NCBI RefSeq assembly: GCF_900109995.1
Contig: NZ_FOCB01000002.1
Span: forward strand, 352,981-416,980
Length of the DNA: 64,000 bases
From: Pseudomonas sp. ok272
Lineage (GTDB): Bacteria; Pseudomonadota; Gammaproteobacteria; Pseudomonadales; Pseudomonadaceae
Direction: 5' to 3'
Below, piece after piece: positions 8,196 to 17,729 of the stretch. The number at the start of each line of letters is the position of its first letter. Positions within the stretch are counted from its first letter, which is position 1. The position numbers were made by a program, and so were the translations under genes. The notes beneath the pieces are model-generated. The model was not told where the DNA came from. It worked only from the letters and a program-made list of their open reading frames with translations, and ran no database searches.

Positions 8196-10025
8196 TCAAA
8201 TGGTCGTTTTGAAGGTAAAAGTGACCATGCCCCGATCCTTGAGCTGAGGCTGAACACCGCCGAATGCAGTGGTCTGCCCCGGTACGCAGTTGTATTGGCC
8301 GTTGGCCCCTGGTGCTGCGCCCTGGCCCTGTGCACCTGCACCACCGGCTGAGCCGCAGGTGTCGAACGGACCAAAGTTGTCCACGTACTTCAGGTCAAAC
8401 CGGTACTGGTTGTGTACGTCCATGCCAACGCCCACCGAGTAACTTCCGGAGTCCTTGTTACCCCCGAGCTGAACCGACGAGTTGCCCGCAAGGCCGACGC
8501 CGTAGCTGGCCGGCAGGTACATATCGATGCCGGGGAACACCTGATACCAGGTCGGGTTGAAGTTGACGCCCAGGACGTAGTTGTCCTTGCTGACCTTGTC
8601 GACACCGCGATACCAGTCTTCGCCTTTGAACAACTGCTCGTTCTCGGTGACGTCCAGCCAGCGGCTGTAGGCGAGTTCAACCAGCAAGGTCGAGCTGTCC
8701 CAGACCGGTGTCGCACCGAACGTGGTCAAGCCGTTGAGCACCGCGTGCACGGTGTTGCCTCGGGCCACGCCGTTGTCACCATCAAAGCGGCTGATGAAGC
8801 CTGGCAAACCGGCAGCACCGGCTGCCGGACTGACCGTTGCCGGCACGCTGGCCAGCGGCATGTTGTGGCGATAGTTCAGGTCGAGACCGACGCTGACACC
8901 TTCGATGCTTTTCGACAGGCTGATGCCGTAGATATCGATATCGTCGACATAGAACTGGTTGTAGCTGCCGGCATTGCCGGAGATCAGTTGCGCAGGGCCG
9001 ACCGCCGTTGGCTGCAACACCAGGTTGGGCAGAATGTCGGAGGTTTTGCGGTAGTAGAAACCCAGCGTACCCTGCAGCCATTCCGGGCTCCACTTGGCCA
9101 TCAGGCCAAAGTCACCCTGGTTGTCCGGGGTAAACGTATGCCCGTTGGACAGCCGTAAAAACTGGTTGGCACCCAGTGGGCCAGGTGTACCGAACAGCGG
9201 GTTTCGGCCGCCGATCAACGACAGGTTGTGCCCGCCATTTTGAATGCCGTCGTTGAACCCCAAATAAGTACCCGACTCCGGCAACCGCGCGGCGTCCCAG
9301 TCCAGGAAGTACTGCGCGGCGAGGGTCAGTTCCGGGTTGACCGTGAGGCTGGTGGACAACTGATTACGCGGAATGAACAGTTCTTTGGCTTCTGTTCCCG
9401 GGACCGCCAGCGACTTGGAAATATCCAGGCCGGATTGGCCATAACTATTGCTATGGGCAAAGGCGAGGATGCTTTCGCCCCAGTAAGCGGTGTGCTTGCC
9501 GAGCTTGCCGCTGAGCAGTGACTCATCGCCGACTTCAGTGCTGCCAAACACGAAGGCATCAAGGATTTCCGAAGAAGGACCGTTGTAATACCGATCGGCG
9601 TAACCGCTTTGATGATGAGAGTCCGGTTTACCGTTGTTGAGCTGATTGGTCGAGGCGTTATCGCTGCCAATATCGTCGTAGGCGTGGTCGTACCAAGTGT
9701 TGGCGCTGACACGGAAACCGACTTTTTCTTTGTAAACCACGTCCAGTTCGGTCAGCACATCCAGTCGTTGAGAAACGGGACTGCCGGAGGAGAAGTTGCG
9801 ATCCCCGTCATTGTTGTTCCACGAATTGGCCAACTTGCTGTTGGGGGCTTCCACGCGCTGGGCGTAGTTGAACTTCAGCGTGTTGTCGAAGCGAACCGCA
9901 AAGTCTTCATTCCCCGTGTTTATCTCCACAGCCCCTACGGGCGCAATGCCCAGGCCGGTGAGAATGGCGGAGGCCAACAACCCTTTGCGAAGGTTTGCAT
10001 GGCAGATCTTATTATTTTTGTTCAT
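8196..10025 (-). CDS. DUF1302 family outer-membrane protein
   Basis: The 609-aa protein carries an N-terminal signal peptide (hydrophobic stretch GLLASAILTGLGIAPVGA) and a beta-rich body ending in an aromatic/alternating strand (MVTFTFKTTI), as expected for an outer-membrane barrel. Sequence style, length and the neighbouring DUF1329 gene fit the DUF1302 family. It is likely the outer-membrane entry or exit pore for the hydrophobic substrate of this cluster; the substrate is not known. It is followed closely by DUF1329 in the same direction. Confidence 0.85.
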   Translation of the reverse strand: MNKNNKICHANLRKGLLASAILTGLGIAPVGAVEINTGNEDFAVRFDNTLKFNYAQRVEAPNSKLANSWNNNDGDRNFSSGSPVSQRLDVLTELDVVYKEKVGFRVSANTWYDHAYDDIGSDNASTNQLNNGKPDSHHQSGYADRYYNGPSSEILDAFVFGSTEVGDESLLSGKLGKHTAYWGESILAFAHSNSYGQSGLDISKSLAVPGTEAKELFIPRNQLSTSLTVNPELTLAAQYFLDWDAARLPESGTYLGFNDGIQNGGHNLSLIGGRNPLFGTPGPLGANQFLRLSNGHTFTPDNQGDFGLMAKWSPEWLQGTLGFYYRKTSDILPNLVLQPTAVGPAQLISGNAGSYNQFYVDDIDIYGISLSKSIEGVSVGLDLNYRHNMPLASVPATVSPAAGAAGLPGFISRFDGDNGVARGNTVHAVLNGLTTFGATPVWDSSTLLVELAYSRWLDVTENEQLFKGEDWYRGVDKVSKDNYVLGVNFNPTWYQVFPGIDMYLPASYGVGLAGNSSVQLGGNKDSGSYSVGVGMDVHNQYRFDLKYVDNFGPFDTCGSAGGAGAQGQGAAPGANGQYNCVPGQTTAFGGVQPQLKDRGMVTFTFKTTI

Positions 10026-10093
10026 CTAGCTTGCCACCTGCTCTATGGTTTACGAAAAGTCATGGGTTGAATAACGGCGTAGTGAGCCTCCTC

Positions 10094-11257
10094 TCAGGTG
10101 CGCTGCAAAAGGGTGACCGACACCGCCCGGCCCAGGGCGGTGCTATGTTGTAAAGCCGTGCGGGCACCAGCAATTTGCCTGCCCTCGGCCACGCCGCGCA
10201 GTTGCCAGACCAACTCGACCAGTTGCGCCAACCCGGTGGCACCCGGGGCGTGACCACGTCCCAGCAAGCCACCCGATGGGCACACCGCATTCATCTGTCC
10301 TTTCAGGCGGCGTCCTTGCTGCACGAATCGATCGATCTCGTCTTCCCGGCAAAAGCCCAGCGCGGCGCTATTGACCATGAAGTCGCCGACGCTTTGGTCG
10401 TGCAGTTCAACCACGTCAATGTCTTCCGCACCGAGGCCCGCCTGCTGATAGGCCAACTTCGCGACTCGCCGGGTGGTCGCCTGTCCGAGCACATCCAGCA
10501 CGCAACCTGCTTCCTGCTCTGAAGCGCTGTCACTGCCCCTGACACTGGCCAGCACGGTGACGTCCGCCCGAGCGCCGAAGCGCAGGGCGAAGGCCGGGGT
10601 ACAGAGCAGGATGGCCGCCGCACCGCAGGCGGGCGGACACAGATAAGGCGGGAGCCAGTCGTCGCGATCAGGCACGCGGTTCAATACGGCGTAGGGATTG
10701 CGCCCGGCCTGGGCCCGTGCCTGCTCAAGCACCTGATTGAAGCTGCTTTGAGCAATGCCCATGCGTGTCAATAACCAGCTGGTTTGGGCAGCGAACAGCA
10801 GCGCCGGTTGTTGTCGACGCTCGATAAAGCCGACGGGGTTCTCGTCCTGCCTGACCGCTGCCGACTCATCGCGAGCGAGATCTTTCAAACCGAAAAACTC
10901 ACGGTTGGAAATGCGTGCTGGCATGCACTCGACACCCACCAACAGGACACATTCAACCTGGCCGCACAGCAGGCTATTGCGAGCCAACTGGAAAGCACTA
11001 CTGGCCGACGCACAGCCATCACCGAGGCTGAAAATCGGCACCCCCGAGTAGCCAATCTGCGACAACATTTGCTCGGCGATACCGGCTTCACCGTGTACGC
11101 AGGAAGTAAACACCTGGTCGACCAGGTCATAGTCGATCCGCGCGTCGGCCAGCGCCGCACGAATGGCTTGCCCCGCCAACACTGCATGACTGTCAGAGCC
11201 ACCCAGCGGTAGAAACGGCACCATTGCTGCACCGGCGATCAGCACTCTTTCAGACAT
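10094..11257 (-). CDS. Thiolase-family protein (SCP-x / lipid-transfer type)
   Basis: The 387-aa protein is a thiolase-fold enzyme. The nucleophile region GDGCASASSAF is near residue 82, and the C-terminal catalytic histidine motif is GRGHAPGATG near 328-337. The divergent active-site surroundings and absence of the usual second cysteine box fit the SCP-x/lipid-transfer thiolase group, which cleaves or forms beta-ketoacyl-CoA with bulky acyl groups. It shares its C-terminal pattern (ATG-QL-EL-QLRG) with the thiolase at 20611-21849, so the two are paralogues. It heads the leftward catabolic group; the 160 bases upstream contain two inverted repeats. Confidence 0.82.
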   Translation of the reverse strand: MSERVLIAGAAMVPFLPLGGSDSHAVLAGQAIRAALADARIDYDLVDQVFTSCVHGEAGIAEQMLSQIGYSGVPIFSLGDGCASASSAFQLARNSLLCGQVECVLLVGVECMPARISNREFFGLKDLARDESAAVRQDENPVGFIERRQQPALLFAAQTSWLLTRMGIAQSSFNQVLEQARAQAGRNPYAVLNRVPDRDDWLPPYLCPPACGAAAILLCTPAFALRFGARADVTVLASVRGSDSASEQEAGCVLDVLGQATTRRVAKLAYQQAGLGAEDIDVVELHDQSVGDFMVNSAALGFCREDEIDRFVQQGRRLKGQMNAVCPSGGLLGRGHAPGATGLAQLVELVWQLRGVAEGRQIAGARTALQHSTALGRAVSVTLLQRT

Positions 11258-11327
11258 AGACCTGCTCCCACTCGCCGATACGTTGGCGCTTTTGTGAGGT
11301 CAGACTATTGCGAAGTCGAAAAGCGTA

Positions 11328-11348
11328 CCCCCCCATTGACTGGGGGGG
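11328..11348. repeat. C7/G7 inverted repeat upstream of thiolase gene
   Basis: Seven C and seven G residues flank the 7-base spacer ATTGACT, about 70 bases upstream of the thiolase start. It could be an operator for the adjacent LuxR-type regulator or a stem of a terminator for that regulator's gene. The homopolymer arms could also be phase-variable by slippage, but they lie outside any reading frame. Confidence 0.45.
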
Positions 11349-11381
11349 CGATTGGAAATCGGATATGAGGGGGAGTTGAAG

Positions 11382-11401
11382 GATGATCCGAACGGATCAT
11401 C
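11382..11401. repeat. 20-bp perfect palindrome between regulator and thiolase genes
   Basis: The sequence GATGATCCGAACGGATCATC has 9-bp perfect arms about the centre AA. It lies 19 bases after the stop of the LuxR-type regulator and 125 bases before the thiolase start. No T-run follows on the minus strand, so a protein-binding site is as likely as a terminator. Confidence 0.5.
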
Positions 11402-11419
11402 TCGGGTGGTGGCTTGGCA

Positions 11420-14086
11420 TTAGCCCCCAGTCTCGAGAATTCCCAGCATGTATGCACGCGCGACTACATGCTGTCTGGTGCCGGCCTGGAATTTTCCAAA
11501 CAGGTTTTTCAGGTGCCACTTCACGGTTTCCTCGCCGACATTCAGCGCCAGGGCGATTTGCTTGTTGGACAGGTTGCGAGCCAATAGCTGCAACACCTCA
11601 CGCTCCTTGGGCGTCAAGAGACGACTCGCGGACACGCTCAATGGGGTGGATTCCGGTCGCGCAACAGGTTCGGGCGTAGAGGTCACCGCAAGCAATGGGA
11701 CCGTTTCACCCTGGAGCGTCTGCTCCCATTTGATCAGGTCCGGATGGGTGTCCTGCACCACGCGTAACATACCGTTTTCTTGCGCGAGGCTGACAGCCTC
11801 CAGCAAATAGTCAGTGCCGCCCTGTCCGGTCGCCCGAAGTGCCAGTGCCCTGAGCAGCTTGATCTGCACGATGTCTCGCCCACGACGCAGGTATTCCGCT
11901 GTTTCGCCAACCTTGTCCAGCACCGCCAGCATAGCGTCCCAATCACGTTGGGCCAGTAATGCATAAGCGCTGGCTACCCCGGCCAGCAAAGCCAGCTCCG
12001 GACCCAGCAACCCTGCTCGCTCACGGGCAATAACCGGCGTGAAACTCTCCAGCCGTCGCCATAATGCCTGACAGGTATCGCCGCGTCCCTGCAAGGCATG
12101 CAGGCGTATTTGTTCTCCCAGGGAGGCAATGCAAAATCGTGGAATATTTCGCTCTTCTCCAAGGGCGAATAACGCCTCAAGCAGATCCTGCCCGCGATGC
12201 CCCTGCCCCTGGAGCGAGGCCAGTCGAGCGGCGGCGAGAAAACCCTGCACAATGGCATCGGGGGACGCCAATCGCTCAACGATATCCAGCCTGTTCGCCA
12301 GCACCGTAGCGGACTCCTGAATGTCCCCCTGTTCCAGCAACACCGTCGCCAGAGCGCTCGCTAACATGACCGCCACCGGACTGCGCCGACCGATGTCCCG
12401 TTCGGCATGCAACAGGCTGTCGTGCAACGCCGTGCGCGCCGACACCATTCGACCCTCGTATAAATAAGCAAGGCCGACCACCCACTCGCCATACCCGCGT
12501 ACGGCATCAAGGCCAGGACTACCCGCGTAAAGCGCTGCTCGCTGAAAGATTCGCCGGGCTTTCTCCGGTTGTCCCTGCAACAGCGTCAGCCGGGCGATCT
12601 GGGTCGCGACAATGGCTTGCACCTTGATTGAGAATGAAGGCAATCGATCGACCCAAGGCATGATGAGTTCATGCGATTGATCCGGATGGTCCGCAAAGTA
12701 AGCGGCTGCGGCAGCGATGGCGGCAGCTTCACAACGTGTCGCCTCGTCGGCGGACGGATGCTGTTCAATCGCAGCAATCAATTGTGCCGCTTCTGCCTGA
12801 CGCTCTCCCATTGCTAATGTCCAGGCCGCCGCCAGGCAGATGCGCGGATGCGACAACACGTCAGCGGGGTCAAGCTCCTCGACCCACTCCAGCACCCGGC
12901 TGAACTGCCCTTGCAACATGACTTCGTATAGGCATTTGCCGATCAACGTATAGGCCGGTTGAGGCATGCCGGCCAATAGATATTGCCGGGCGGCCTGCTC
13001 CAGGAAACCGTGGTGCTCCAGCCACACAGCGCCGCGCCGGTGATAACCCTGACGCTCCTCCAACGGCAAGTCGGCAAAACGGTCGAGCAGAAACTCCCGC
13101 GCCAATGGATGGATCCGCACCCAGTCACTGTCGATACTTTCAACAAAAATCGGTGTCGAGGCACACAATTCCTTCAGCAATTCACCCGAGCGAGCGTTAC
13201 CCGTCAGCGCCTCACATAACAAGGGCTGGACCATTTCCAACAATGCAATACCGGTCAGAAAGCGAACCTGCTCCTCCCGAAGATGTGCGAGCAAACTGTC
13301 GACGAAATAACGCTGGATATCACCCAGACAAGTCGACAATTCTTCGACTGCCGCACTCCGATTCGGGCTCTTCTCCAACGCCGAAATCGCTAATTGCAGG
13401 CCAAGCGGCCAGCCTTCGGTTATCTCGTGCAGCCGCACGCAGAGGTCGGCATCGACTCTTGCGCCGAAACGGTCATTGAGGATGGCGACCGCCTCTTCCA
13501 CATTCAGTCGTAAAGCCGCTGTCATGATCGTCGTGAAAAGCCCTCTTGCCGCGAGGTCCGCCACCTGGAGATTCAACCGTACCCGAGAGGCCATGATGAT
13601 GCGCAAATTGGCCGGCGCGTTGTGCACCAGGTACGTCAGGGAGTGACGGATCGTCAGTTCGGGCAAGGTATCCGCTTCATCCAGAATCAATACAGTTTCG
13701 CTACCCAGATCAGCCACTTCCGCCAACCACTGCGTCAGCCCCTCCTGTTCGTCACGCCCCAGTCCCGCAATAGGCTCGAATGCGCGGGCAAACGACGGCC
13801 GACCGCTGCCAATTGTCATGGCAGCTCCCAGCCCCTGGACAAAACGAGCACCATCATCCTGTGCGTCCAGCGTCATCCAGGCCACCACTGCGCCGTGGGA
13901 CAAACATTCACGGCGCCATTGGGTCAGCAGAAAGGTTTTGCCGAAGCCTGCCGGCGCTTGAACGGCGATCACCACTTTGTCTGTCAGTTCCTGGGTATGG
14001 ATACCCAGGCGGTTTCGCATCCGTGCTGATTTCTGACTACGCGGCGGTGTCGTTTTGAGGATCAGTTGGGGCTCTATGCTATCCAT
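11420..14086 (-). CDS. LuxR-family ATP-dependent transcriptional regulator (LAL/MalT type)
   Basis: The 888-aa protein has the LAL/MalT architecture. An N-terminal STAND-type ATPase has Walker A APAGFGKT at residues 44-51 and a Walker B-like VLILDEAD. A long helical repeat (TPR-like) middle follows, and a C-terminal LuxR helix-turn-helix (LTPKEREVLQLLARNLSNKQ, then EETVKWHLKNLF). AlkS and MalT are known members that bind an inducer and activate catabolic operons. A longer frame extends to 14341, but the ATG at 14086 has AGGG about 9 bases upstream and gives the usual N-terminus. It lies upstream of and co-directional with the thiolase/DUF1302 group, so it probably activates that group in response to its substrate. 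Confidence 0.85.
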   Translation of the reverse strand: MDSIEPQLILKTTPPRSQKSARMRNRLGIHTQELTDKVVIAVQAPAGFGKTFLLTQWRRECLSHGAVVAWMTLDAQDDGARFVQGLGAAMTIGSGRPSFARAFEPIAGLGRDEQEGLTQWLAEVADLGSETVLILDEADTLPELTIRHSLTYLVHNAPANLRIIMASRVRLNLQVADLAARGLFTTIMTAALRLNVEEAVAILNDRFGARVDADLCVRLHEITEGWPLGLQLAISALEKSPNRSAAVEELSTCLGDIQRYFVDSLLAHLREEQVRFLTGIALLEMVQPLLCEALTGNARSGELLKELCASTPIFVESIDSDWVRIHPLAREFLLDRFADLPLEERQGYHRRGAVWLEHHGFLEQAARQYLLAGMPQPAYTLIGKCLYEVMLQGQFSRVLEWVEELDPADVLSHPRICLAAAWTLAMGERQAEAAQLIAAIEQHPSADEATRCEAAAIAAAAAYFADHPDQSHELIMPWVDRLPSFSIKVQAIVATQIARLTLLQGQPEKARRIFQRAALYAGSPGLDAVRGYGEWVVGLAYLYEGRMVSARTALHDSLLHAERDIGRRSPVAVMLASALATVLLEQGDIQESATVLANRLDIVERLASPDAIVQGFLAAARLASLQGQGHRGQDLLEALFALGEERNIPRFCIASLGEQIRLHALQGRGDTCQALWRRLESFTPVIARERAGLLGPELALLAGVASAYALLAQRDWDAMLAVLDKVGETAEYLRRGRDIVQIKLLRALALRATGQGGTDYLLEAVSLAQENGMLRVVQDTHPDLIKWEQTLQGETVPLLAVTSTPEPVARPESTPLSVSASRLLTPKEREVLQLLARNLSNKQIALALNVGEETVKWHLKNLFGKFQAGTRQHVVARAYMLGILETGG

Positions 14087-14345
14087 TTTTTCAGACCCTG
14101 GTGGTTGAGAGACGCTGACCCAAGGAGCGTCTGAAGGTCGCTGATCGTGGCCTTTGATGGCAACTTTGAAGCCAGTGATTCTCTGACTCGAGTTCTGCAA
14201 GTTCTCGCCAAACACCGCTGGATACAGTTCCAAACGGTCGCACACTACCATGGAATAGTTCGAGGGCTGCCCCCCGGTGCAATCCAACGCAAGCCGCTTG
14301 CGTACTTTCGGTGGAGTGCCCTGCTCGCCACGCCAAAGCATCCGT

Positions 14346-15242
14346 TTAGGGTCGCCCCTGCCTTCCAGTCAGGGCTCTGTATTCGGCCGGTGTACTTGCG
14401 TGCGCAACTTTGAACGCTGCAGTCAGGTGGCTCTGAGAGCTGAAGCCACACTCAAGTGCCACATGCAAAATAGGTAGATCGGTCTGCATGAGCAGATCAC
14501 GTGCATGTTCCAGTCGTACATTCATCACATAGCGATGGGGTGGCATACCCATGGCGCGCTGGAACAGCCGTCGGAAATGAGCCGGGCTGACACCCGCCTG
14601 GCCAGCCAGCGTGCTGATCGACAGTTCCTGCCCCAGATGCTCGCGAATGAAGAGCAGTACTGTATGCAGGCGCGCCAGATGAATATGCGGCGGATAAATA
14701 CCTCTGCTCGCGTCAACTCGCAGTGCACGATACACCTGCTCAAGCATGACCATGGCCAATCGTGCCATGAACCCCTGATCAGCCCCTTTCCCAAGACTTA
14801 GCTCATCCATCAATTGCCGGGCCGCTGCGCTCACCAATCCATCACTGAAGGGCAATGGTGCCTGCGCATCAGCGCATATCTCACGCAGTTGCTGAAACAC
14901 GCCATCAGATCGCTCGGGCAGATAAAAAACTGCGAAATCAATGCTGCCGGAATAGTGCCATTGAGTGGCACAACCTGCAGGCAGCAGCATTGACAAGCGG
15001 GGCATCGATGTTGAGCGCAACTCGCCCCCTGCCCCCTCATCCGCCCGCGAGCCACCGAACTGGGTCAGCAGGGCCATGAAGTCAACTGGCGGGACGGATA
15101 GATCAGTCGTATGCAGGAAGTAGCGCTCCGCATACAAGGGGATTTCACTGCACACCACGCCGCCCAGCAAGGGCAATCCCAGTGTTTCATGGACCTGTTG
15201 CTGCGGATTCATGGGCATCTCGGGATGAGCATATTTTGACAA
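14346..15242 (-). CDS. AraC-family transcriptional regulator
   Basis: The frame encodes 298 residues: an N-terminal sensor region of the AraC-binding-like type (about 1-180) and a C-terminal pair of helix-turn-helices (SISTLAGQAGVSPAHFRRLF and ILHVALECGFSSQSHLTAAF). The longest start is TTG at 15242; ATG codons at 15218 and 15212 are alternatives, and none has a convincing ribosome site. It is divergent from the rightward catabolic operon that begins at 15374, with 131 bp between, and is the obvious candidate to activate that operon. Confidence 0.85.
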   Translation of the reverse strand: MSKYAHPEMPMNPQQQVHETLGLPLLGGVVCSEIPLYAERYFLHTTDLSVPPVDFMALLTQFGGSRADEGAGGELRSTSMPRLSMLLPAGCATQWHYSGSIDFAVFYLPERSDGVFQQLREICADAQAPLPFSDGLVSAAARQLMDELSLGKGADQGFMARLAMVMLEQVYRALRVDASRGIYPPHIHLARLHTVLLFIREHLGQELSISTLAGQAGVSPAHFRRLFQRAMGMPPHRYVMNVRLEHARDLLMQTDLPILHVALECGFSSQSHLTAAFKVAHASTPAEYRALTGRQGRP

Positions 15243-15373
15243 ATATGACCGCTTTTCAGGTGAGTTGTCGATGTCGGGAAGAACAATAATCGGCCAAATA
15301 TTCCGCCACTCGCCTTAATGCGAGGCAGGCACAACCGCTCGCCCGCATGACTGATCATAGCCAGGAGAACAGC

Positions 15374-16348
15374 ATGAGCAAGAAGACCGTCACCGTATTC
15401 GGCGCCACCGGGACTGCCGGCGTCGCCTGTGTCAATGAGCTCATTCGCCAGGGCCTGGTCAATATCAATGTGCTGGCGCGCCGCTCCGGCCAGGTGGAAC
15501 GCTCATCGTCGGGCATCAGCAAGAGCGAGGCGCAAAAACAGCTGCAGTACGCCGAATGGGCGCGCCAGGGCGTGACCATCAAGGAGGTCGACGTCACCAT
15601 TGCCGAAGCGCTGGTCCCGGCGCTGCGCGGCACCGACTACCTGGTGTCCTGCGTGCCGCTCTACGCCACCGAATCGCAGATGCCGCTGATTTTTGCCGCC
15701 AAGGAAGCCGGGGTCGAACGCTTCGTGCCATCCGAGTACGGCGCGATCTACGAGTTCGAGCAGTTCTGGCAGACCGACACCACGCACCGTTTGATGGCCC
15801 GGCAGAAGGCGTTCATCCGGCGCATGATCGAATTGGCTGGCATGGACTACACCATCATTCCGGCCGGTGCCTGGATCGAGTACTACATGCTCGAGCCGGT
15901 GATGGTGATGGGTGATCCCGACGCCAAGCTGGCCTGGTCGACCGGCGCGGATGTCGGTCGCATCATTCCGCATGTGTTGGCCCACCCGGCCTCGCGCAAT
16001 GCGATCTGCCCAGTCGCGGCCACGGCCTGGTGTTCGTGGAACGAGCTGCTGGCCGCGCGCGAACAGGCCGTGGGTCGCCCGATCAAGCGTAATGAGTTGA
16101 CGTCCGAGCAGTGGCGCGCAGCCTACGCGGCTTCCCCTCCCGGTGCCATCCAGACCTTGCTGGCGATCGGCGTCGCCATGGTCGATACCCCAGCGGGCAT
16201 GTCGCTGTGCGGCCACTGGAACAAGACCTTCCTCCCCGAGTTCAAGGGGACGCCGCTGCAAGAGCTATTCGTCGACACCGTAGAGCCTTTCGTCGAGGCC
16301 ACGCGCGCCGCGCTAATCGCCGCCGGCGAACTGCCGGCCGACGCCTGA
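15374..16348 (+). CDS. NmrA/PCBER-like NAD(P)-dependent reductase
   Basis: The 324-aa protein has a Rossmann start VTVFGATGTAG at residues 6-16 and the motif RFVPSEYG. It also has a downstream lysine in ARQKAFIRRMIE that matches the catalytic lysine region of the isoflavone reductase / phenylcoumaran benzylic ether reductase group within the NmrA-like family. Such enzymes reduce phenylpropanoid-type substrates with NADPH. The ATG at 15374 has AGGAGA 7 bases upstream. It is the first gene of a rightward operon with an acyl-CoA dehydrogenase, two further oxidoreductases, a ligase and a thiolase. The plant-phenolic analogy is from family knowledge; the substrate is unproven. Confidence 0.78.
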   Translation: MSKKTVTVFGATGTAGVACVNELIRQGLVNINVLARRSGQVERSSSGISKSEAQKQLQYAEWARQGVTIKEVDVTIAEALVPALRGTDYLVSCVPLYATESQMPLIFAAKEAGVERFVPSEYGAIYEFEQFWQTDTTHRLMARQKAFIRRMIELAGMDYTIIPAGAWIEYYMLEPVMVMGDPDAKLAWSTGADVGRIIPHVLAHPASRNAICPVAATAWCSWNELLAAREQAVGRPIKRNELTSEQWRAAYAASPPGAIQTLLAIGVAMVDTPAGMSLCGHWNKTFLPEFKGTPLQELFVDTVEPFVEATRAALIAAGELPADA

Positions 16349-16393
16349 TGCGTCTCGACGCCTAGAGCACAGGCCATAAAAAAACCGAGTGAT

Positions 16394-17689
16394 ATGACGA
16401 GGCCCATCATGAAACTAAGTAACCGGATCAACCTGCCTGACATTTCAATAACCGGCTTTGAAACACCCCTGAACGAGGTCGAGCGCGGCATCCAGGACAG
16501 CGTGCATCGCTTTGCCAAGGACTTCATGCGTCCCCTCGGCCAGGAACTCGACAAAATGACCGCAGAGCAGGCGGTCGCCCCCGGCTCGCCGTACTACAGC
16601 ATGTTCAGCGAAGCCGCCAAGCTGGGCCTGGATTCCGATCTGCTGGCCGAACTGCCGCCGGAAACGGCTGTACGCGTCGAGTCTATGATCGGCGAGGAAA
16701 TGGGCTGGGGCGATGCCGGTCTGGCGGTTTCCCTGGGCGTCAGCACTTTCCCGAACGAGATGGCCAAAGCCGTAGGGAACCAGGAGCTGATCGATCTGAG
16801 TGCCGGGAAAATCGGCTGCTGGATGATTACCCATCCGGACAAGGGCACTGACGTCAGCGCCTTCGACTTGCAGCGCGACTGGGTGCCGGGGCAGTTGGGC
16901 AACAAGGGCAATCTCTTCGCCAAGGTCGGCGAGCACGAGATCGTCATTAATGGCCAGTGCTCGGCCTGGGTGTCCAACGGCGCGGTGGCCCAGGTGGCTC
17001 TGGCCTACATGACCGCCGACTATGGCAACGGCTTCTACGATGCCAATGGCTTGCCCTATGGCATCTCTGTAATCGTACCCCTGGACTTGCCCGGTGTCAG
17101 CAGGGGCAAGCCGCTGGAGAAGATCGGTCAGCGCGCCCTGCCGCAGGGCGAGGTGTATTTCGACAACGTGCGGATTCCCAAGCGCTTCGCCGTGGCCCTG
17201 CAGGACGAGTACTACGGCAACGTCGTTTCGACCTGGTCGTTCGCTGGCACCCACATGGCGCAATGGTTCACTGGCGTGGCACGTTCCGCCTTCGAACTGG
17301 CCCTGGCCTACTGTCATGAACGCAAGCAGGGTGGCCAACTGCTGATCAACCACCAGCTTACCCGCTACCGCATCGGCGACATGATGCGTCGTGTCGAGCT
17401 TTGCCGGGCTGTCGCCCGCCGCTCCCTGGCCTATGCGCGCCTGTCCCCGCAGGGGCACCCCTGTGCCACGGCTTCCAGCAAGGTCACCGTGACCGAAGAG
17501 GCCATGCGCGTGGTCAGCGATGCCATGCAGCTGTTCGGCGGCAACGGCCTGACCCGCGAGTACCCCATGGAGAAATTGTTCCGCGATGCCCGCGCCGCGC
17601 TGATCGAGGATGGCGAGAACATGATGCTCACCACCCGCCTTGGCTTCCTTGTACAGGAGCTCTACGAAGACGGCTGGCCCCAGTACTGA
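16394..17689 (+). CDS. Acyl-CoA dehydrogenase
   Basis: The 431-aa protein has the full acyl-CoA dehydrogenase layout: an alpha N-terminal domain, a beta middle domain with VIVPLDLPGVSRG, and a C-terminal helical domain with MQLFGGNGLTREYPMEKLFRDAR, the FAD-contact signature near residues 377-399. It oxidises an acyl-CoA to the enoyl-CoA with FAD. The ATG at 16409 (GAGG 9 bases upstream) is an alternative start five codons in. It follows the reductase gene by 45 bp. The chain type of its substrate cannot be inferred. Confidence 0.85.
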   Translation: MTRPIMKLSNRINLPDISITGFETPLNEVERGIQDSVHRFAKDFMRPLGQELDKMTAEQAVAPGSPYYSMFSEAAKLGLDSDLLAELPPETAVRVESMIGEEMGWGDAGLAVSLGVSTFPNEMAKAVGNQELIDLSAGKIGCWMITHPDKGTDVSAFDLQRDWVPGQLGNKGNLFAKVGEHEIVINGQCSAWVSNGAVAQVALAYMTADYGNGFYDANGLPYGISVIVPLDLPGVSRGKPLEKIGQRALPQGEVYFDNVRIPKRFAVALQDEYYGNVVSTWSFAGTHMAQWFTGVARSAFELALAYCHERKQGGQLLINHQLTRYRIGDMMRRVELCRAVARRSLAYARLSPQGHPCATASSKVTVTEEAMRVVSDAMQLFGGNGLTREYPMEKLFRDARAALIEDGENMMLTTRLGFLVQELYEDGWPQY

Positions 17690-17729
17690 TCCCAAACCCG
17701 ACTAACAATAAACTTTGGAGACAATAGAA

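Noticed and set aside
15503..16261. 252-codon open frame antisense to the NmrA-like gene
   Set aside because: It is a high-GC shadow of a well-supported gene with no ribosome site and no recognisable protein.
16445..17695. 416-codon open frame antisense to the acyl-CoA dehydrogenase
   Set aside because: Length alone is not evidence in GC-rich DNA; the opposite frame encodes a full acyl-CoA dehydrogenase with all motifs.
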